Part shown: positions 61,163 to 64,000 of the stretch, piece by piece
Layout of the letters: every line of letters begins with the position of its first letter
Numbering within the stretch: the stretch's first letter is position 1
Origin: Liriodendron chinense
Taxonomy: Eukaryota; Streptophyta; Magnoliopsida; Magnoliales; Magnoliaceae
Length of the DNA stretch: 64,000 nucleotides
Assembly (NCBI GenBank): GCA_003013855.2
Contig: PVNU02000774.1
Location: 1-64,000 of the forward strand
Reading direction: 5' to 3'
The notes under the pieces: generated by a model
The model's input: only the letters and a program-made list of their open reading frames with translations
Databases searched by the model: none
Told to the model about the DNA's origin: nothing
Made by a program: the position numbers and the translations under genes

Positions 61163-61210
<48 letters not shown>
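60956..61210 (+). mobile_element. 5'-truncated LINE (3' end with a long poly(A) tail)
   Basis: A 190-base non-coding segment ending 'ttcaatgaatatacatctatcttcttt' (a LINE-like 3' end, split here in words) is followed by about 65 A residues (61145-61210). It is flanked by AAGGCATTGCACAAAGC (60939-60955) and AAGGCATCGCACAAAGC (61211-61227), 16 of 17 identical, a long target duplication typical of LINE insertion. Confidence 0.8.
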
Positions 61211-61217
<7 letters not shown>

Positions 61218-61227
61218 CGCACAAAGC

Positions 61228-62575
61228 ATTCCATGTAAAAGAAAGAGTATTTGTTACACCATTATCCTTTGCAACACACGTGTTGCACGTTTGGAGTTAA
61301 AACATCCTTGCTCTGTGGAGCCCCAGTTTAACATCCATTCCATCCATTGCGTGTGCCTTATCATGTTCACTGTAGAGCTCACGGGTGGCTCCGTGATTTG
61401 GCCATCATTTCAATGGCCGAAATTACTCAGGGTCCCATATGTCTGAAATGTACCCGTCAGGGTTCCTAATCATGTCCTCGTGCATGAGAAACCGGTATTT
61501 CCTAGCAAGAATAAATTCCAAGCCATGGAATACCTCAAAATTAATATTCGTTGCTTAAGCACCCTTCTTCAAAAGTTACTTGCAAGATAAGAAATACCCC
61601 CCTTTACTTTGGCAGGGACACAATTCGCCTCTAACCCCGAGTAAAGGAATTCCCTCAAGCCTACAGAGCCCACTACGATGTTTGTGTGGTCACCCCTCAT
61701 GATTCGTATACAGAGTGTGCACCTTCAGAGCCGAGTTACGGTTCATGGACCCGTACACCAAGAGTACAAAATTCCCTTCATCATGCAATTGTTGGAGGCT
61801 TAATTTAATGATTTCTAAGTTTACACCAATATTATCAATCAATCATCCATTCCATAACATGCTTTACAACCATTGCATCGCTAACCACCTAACTGAATTT
61901 GAAATTCAACTATGTCCAACAGTTCGGGACTTTATTCAACTGAAGGAATCAAACAATTATTCAGCAAGGTCATGGCAATAAACACATTCCAATATAGTCC
62001 AAACAATTGTGCTATAATAAATGAAACTAATTTCCTAATAGTCAGGTGCATAATGAGATTAGCCGTCCAATGTGGTGAGTTCGTCTTTCGTCAAATACAG
62101 CCATGGGTCTTGAGTTTCATTCACCAGCCAGCTTCATTTTCCTGTACTTGATTTGGGTTGCCTACCTCATTCGTCTCTGTATAGTTGTCAATCCACATCA
62201 TTAGTTGGCTAGGTTAGTGACTGAAGCCATCTAAGATAACATAACAACTTCCAAAGGTATATATGTGGAGATGCATATATGAATAGGAATGCAGAAATGT
62301 CATGAATGCATGTCAAACCGTCCACTTGCTTGAGTTAGAAAATTATTAACTTGCATCCGCACCTCGCAGGCTTCTACCATAGGTAGGCATGGGCAAGGCC
62401 CGCATCTACTCCATGAGTATGCTTTCACTAATCCTAGGCATCTAGTATATTTCTACCAGGAAACTGTCTAGAGAGATCCCCCAAGAAGACATGGACGAGG
62501 TGTGCATGCAAAATGCTAAGGATGTATGTTGTGCATGCTTAATTCAGTGATTGTCATGTGAGATCATATACATCT

Positions 62576-62614
<39 letters not shown>

Positions 62615-63056
62615 TTCTCTTAGAGGAACAATGAATTCATAATATCAGGGTTTTGCATGTCCACATACTCAGTATGCTTCGAAAATATTTAGAATATGAA
62701 TCTTACGATAGAAATCATGATAATACAATAGCACAATCATTATATCCGTCATGGTAACATTTCGATCATCACAAAGAAAGCAATTGCACTAACCATCTTA
62801 ATAGTACAGGTACGAGACATGTTGGGATTCACTCACATACTTTTGGTAGAGTTGGATCCCTCGAACAATTGAAAAGTTAAATACAATGGTGTTGGGAATC
62901 GATCCTTTGATATGTCCTTCCACCTGAAATAGCTCTACTAGCTAGATTAACTAGTTTGTTTTGTTACTAACCCAAGGATTAATATATTAATCTAGCTAGT
63001 CCAGTTCTTACGTGGCTTAAAAAAACAAGGTCGTTAATTCTACTCCCTTGAAAGAA
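61228..63056. other. Intergenic DNA and possible LTR-derived sequence
   Basis: CT-rich microsatellite at 62573-62618. The part next to 63057 lies where the 3' end and LTR of the minus-strand gypsy element should be, but I could not define an LTR border. Confidence 0.3.
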
Positions 63057-64000
63057 AAATAATTAAGGATATTTTTCTCGAATCTCCCCTTCTTGCTCTC
63101 ATGTAGCTCCATAATGAACCCATAGTACTTTAATTAGTGGCACGGTCTTTGTCCACAAAACACACTCTTTTCAATCCAATATTCAAATCGATCTCTCGTT
63201 GGAAGTCTTGTCGTCCTAAAGCTCGAGGTCTTACCAGTTGATGGTGTGTGGGGTGTCTTTTTCGTACTTCCATAGCATCGATACATGGAATATATTATGT
63301 ACATTAGCCAACTGATGTGGCAACGCAGGACAATAGGCCACCACTCCAACTCACTTGAATATATCGAATGGTCTTATAAATCGAGGTGTAAACTTTCCTT
63401 TTATTCCAAAGTGCATTAACCCTTTAATCGGTGAGACCTTTAGAAACACATGGTCTCCAATTGAAAATTCCAAATCTTTTCCACTGTTATCTGCATAACT
63501 CTTCTGTCGGCTCTGAGCTATTGTAGACATTTGAGCTCTACAGTCTTTATGACCTCTAGAATAATATTAGGTTGGACTAACCTTTTCTCTCCTACTTTAA
63601 TCTAACAATTCGGCACACAACATGGTAGCCCATAAAGCGCTTTATAGGGAGACATTCCAATACTGGCCTGATAAATATTGTTATATACAAGTTCTATAAA
63701 ATGTACATTGTCATCCCAATTTCCCTTAAAATCTAGAGCACACGCACGCAAAAGCTCCTCAAGTATTTGGTTCACACGCTCTATCTAACCATTTGAGTGT
63801 GATGATAAGATGTATTATAGTCCAATGTAGTGCTCATAGCTTCATGTAAACTCGTTAAAAAATGTGAAGTGAAACATGGATCGCGGTCTGATACAATCGA
63901 ACTCGGTACTCCACGTAGCCGTATTACTTAATATATATATCTTGGCAAGCACTTCCATTGAGTAGTTAATACAATAGGAATAAAATGTGTTGACTTAGTC
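63057..64000 (-). pseudogene. Ty3/gypsy integrase and C-terminal region, degenerate, runs off the window
   Basis: Minus-strand pieces in several frames: KSTHFIPIVLTT at the right edge, RLRGVPSSIVSDRDPCFTSHF (integrase core, conserved SDRDPRF), SYHHTQMVR (usually YHPQTDGQ), YNNIYQASIGMSPYKALYG, then VGDHVFLKV-like and KLAPRF-like text near 63400, NVHNIFHVSMLRKY-like text near 63270, and VPLIKVLW with a final EKYP-like end near 63060. Many stops and frame changes. It resembles plant chromovirus pol. It differs from the gypsy remnant at 1840-2545. Confidence 0.8.

Noticed and set aside
61028..61234. Minus-strand frames made almost only of Phe
   Set aside because: Translation of the LINE poly(A) tail.

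Overview
This window is plant nuclear DNA. The evidence is plant-type intron/exon genes (a receptor-like protein, a cellulose synthase-like E gene, a DYW-class PPR fragment), plant Copia and Ty3/gypsy retrotransposons, and long AT-rich intergenic DNA. Many copies of one foldback repeat (short phrases such as 'ccgtccatcc' and 'gtccacttgag' recur on both strands) remind me of magnoliid woody angiosperm genomes. That is an impression, not a proof. Nothing here is bacterial or viral.

Layout. 0-3 kb: a LINE RNase H fragment, a processed pseudogene of a glycine-rich RNA-binding protein with its own target-site duplication, and a decayed Ty3/gypsy integrase. 3-10.5 kb: nested mobile DNA. It holds a foldback element (3042-3413), a complete 2.7-kb solo LTR with a perfect TGACC duplication (4544-7225), and a probable older LTR (7269-10478) carrying two hAT-type elements. 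11.2-14.6 kb: a Cf/Ve-type leucine-rich-repeat receptor-like protein broken by a single TGG-to-TAG codon. 16.7-16.9 kb: a fragment of the retromer subunit VPS35.

17.9-28.0 kb (minus strand): an eight-exon cellulose synthase-like E gene. Its exon 4/5 junction is remodelled, but the frame can stay open. Its introns hold microsatellites and foldback elements. 29.9-37.2 kb: a 5'-truncated Copia element (LTR 31050-31524, pol to about 36090) lies between two similar 1.1-kb direct repeats. The right repeat still shows the empty insertion site, so this is either a local duplication or two haplotypes joined in assembly. 37.8-39.5 kb: a CACTA-like terminus cut by a second Copia LTR and gag fragment.

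40.3-57.6 kb: bounded by inverted CACTA-like ends with CCGACGG/CCGTCGG subterminal repeats. Inside are fragments of unrelated genes (DYW-PPR, receptor kinase, SF3B4 and unassigned exons), a possible secreted peptide gene and a cluster of foldback units. It may be a large gene-fragment-carrying transposon, but the flanking 3-bp duplications do not match. 57.7-64 kb: a degenerate ~136-bp tandem repeat ending in poly(A), a 5'-truncated LINE tail with a 17-bp duplication, and a decayed Ty3/gypsy pol at the right edge.

Only the receptor-like protein and the CSLE gene look like substantial host loci, and both carry lesions. There is no operon-like cooperation; the genes are independent. I found no clearly new biological system. 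The strongest unusual items are the modular foldback family, the Copia-flanking duplication with an internal empty site, the remodelled CSLE exon junction, and the possible 17-kb gene-fragment transposon.
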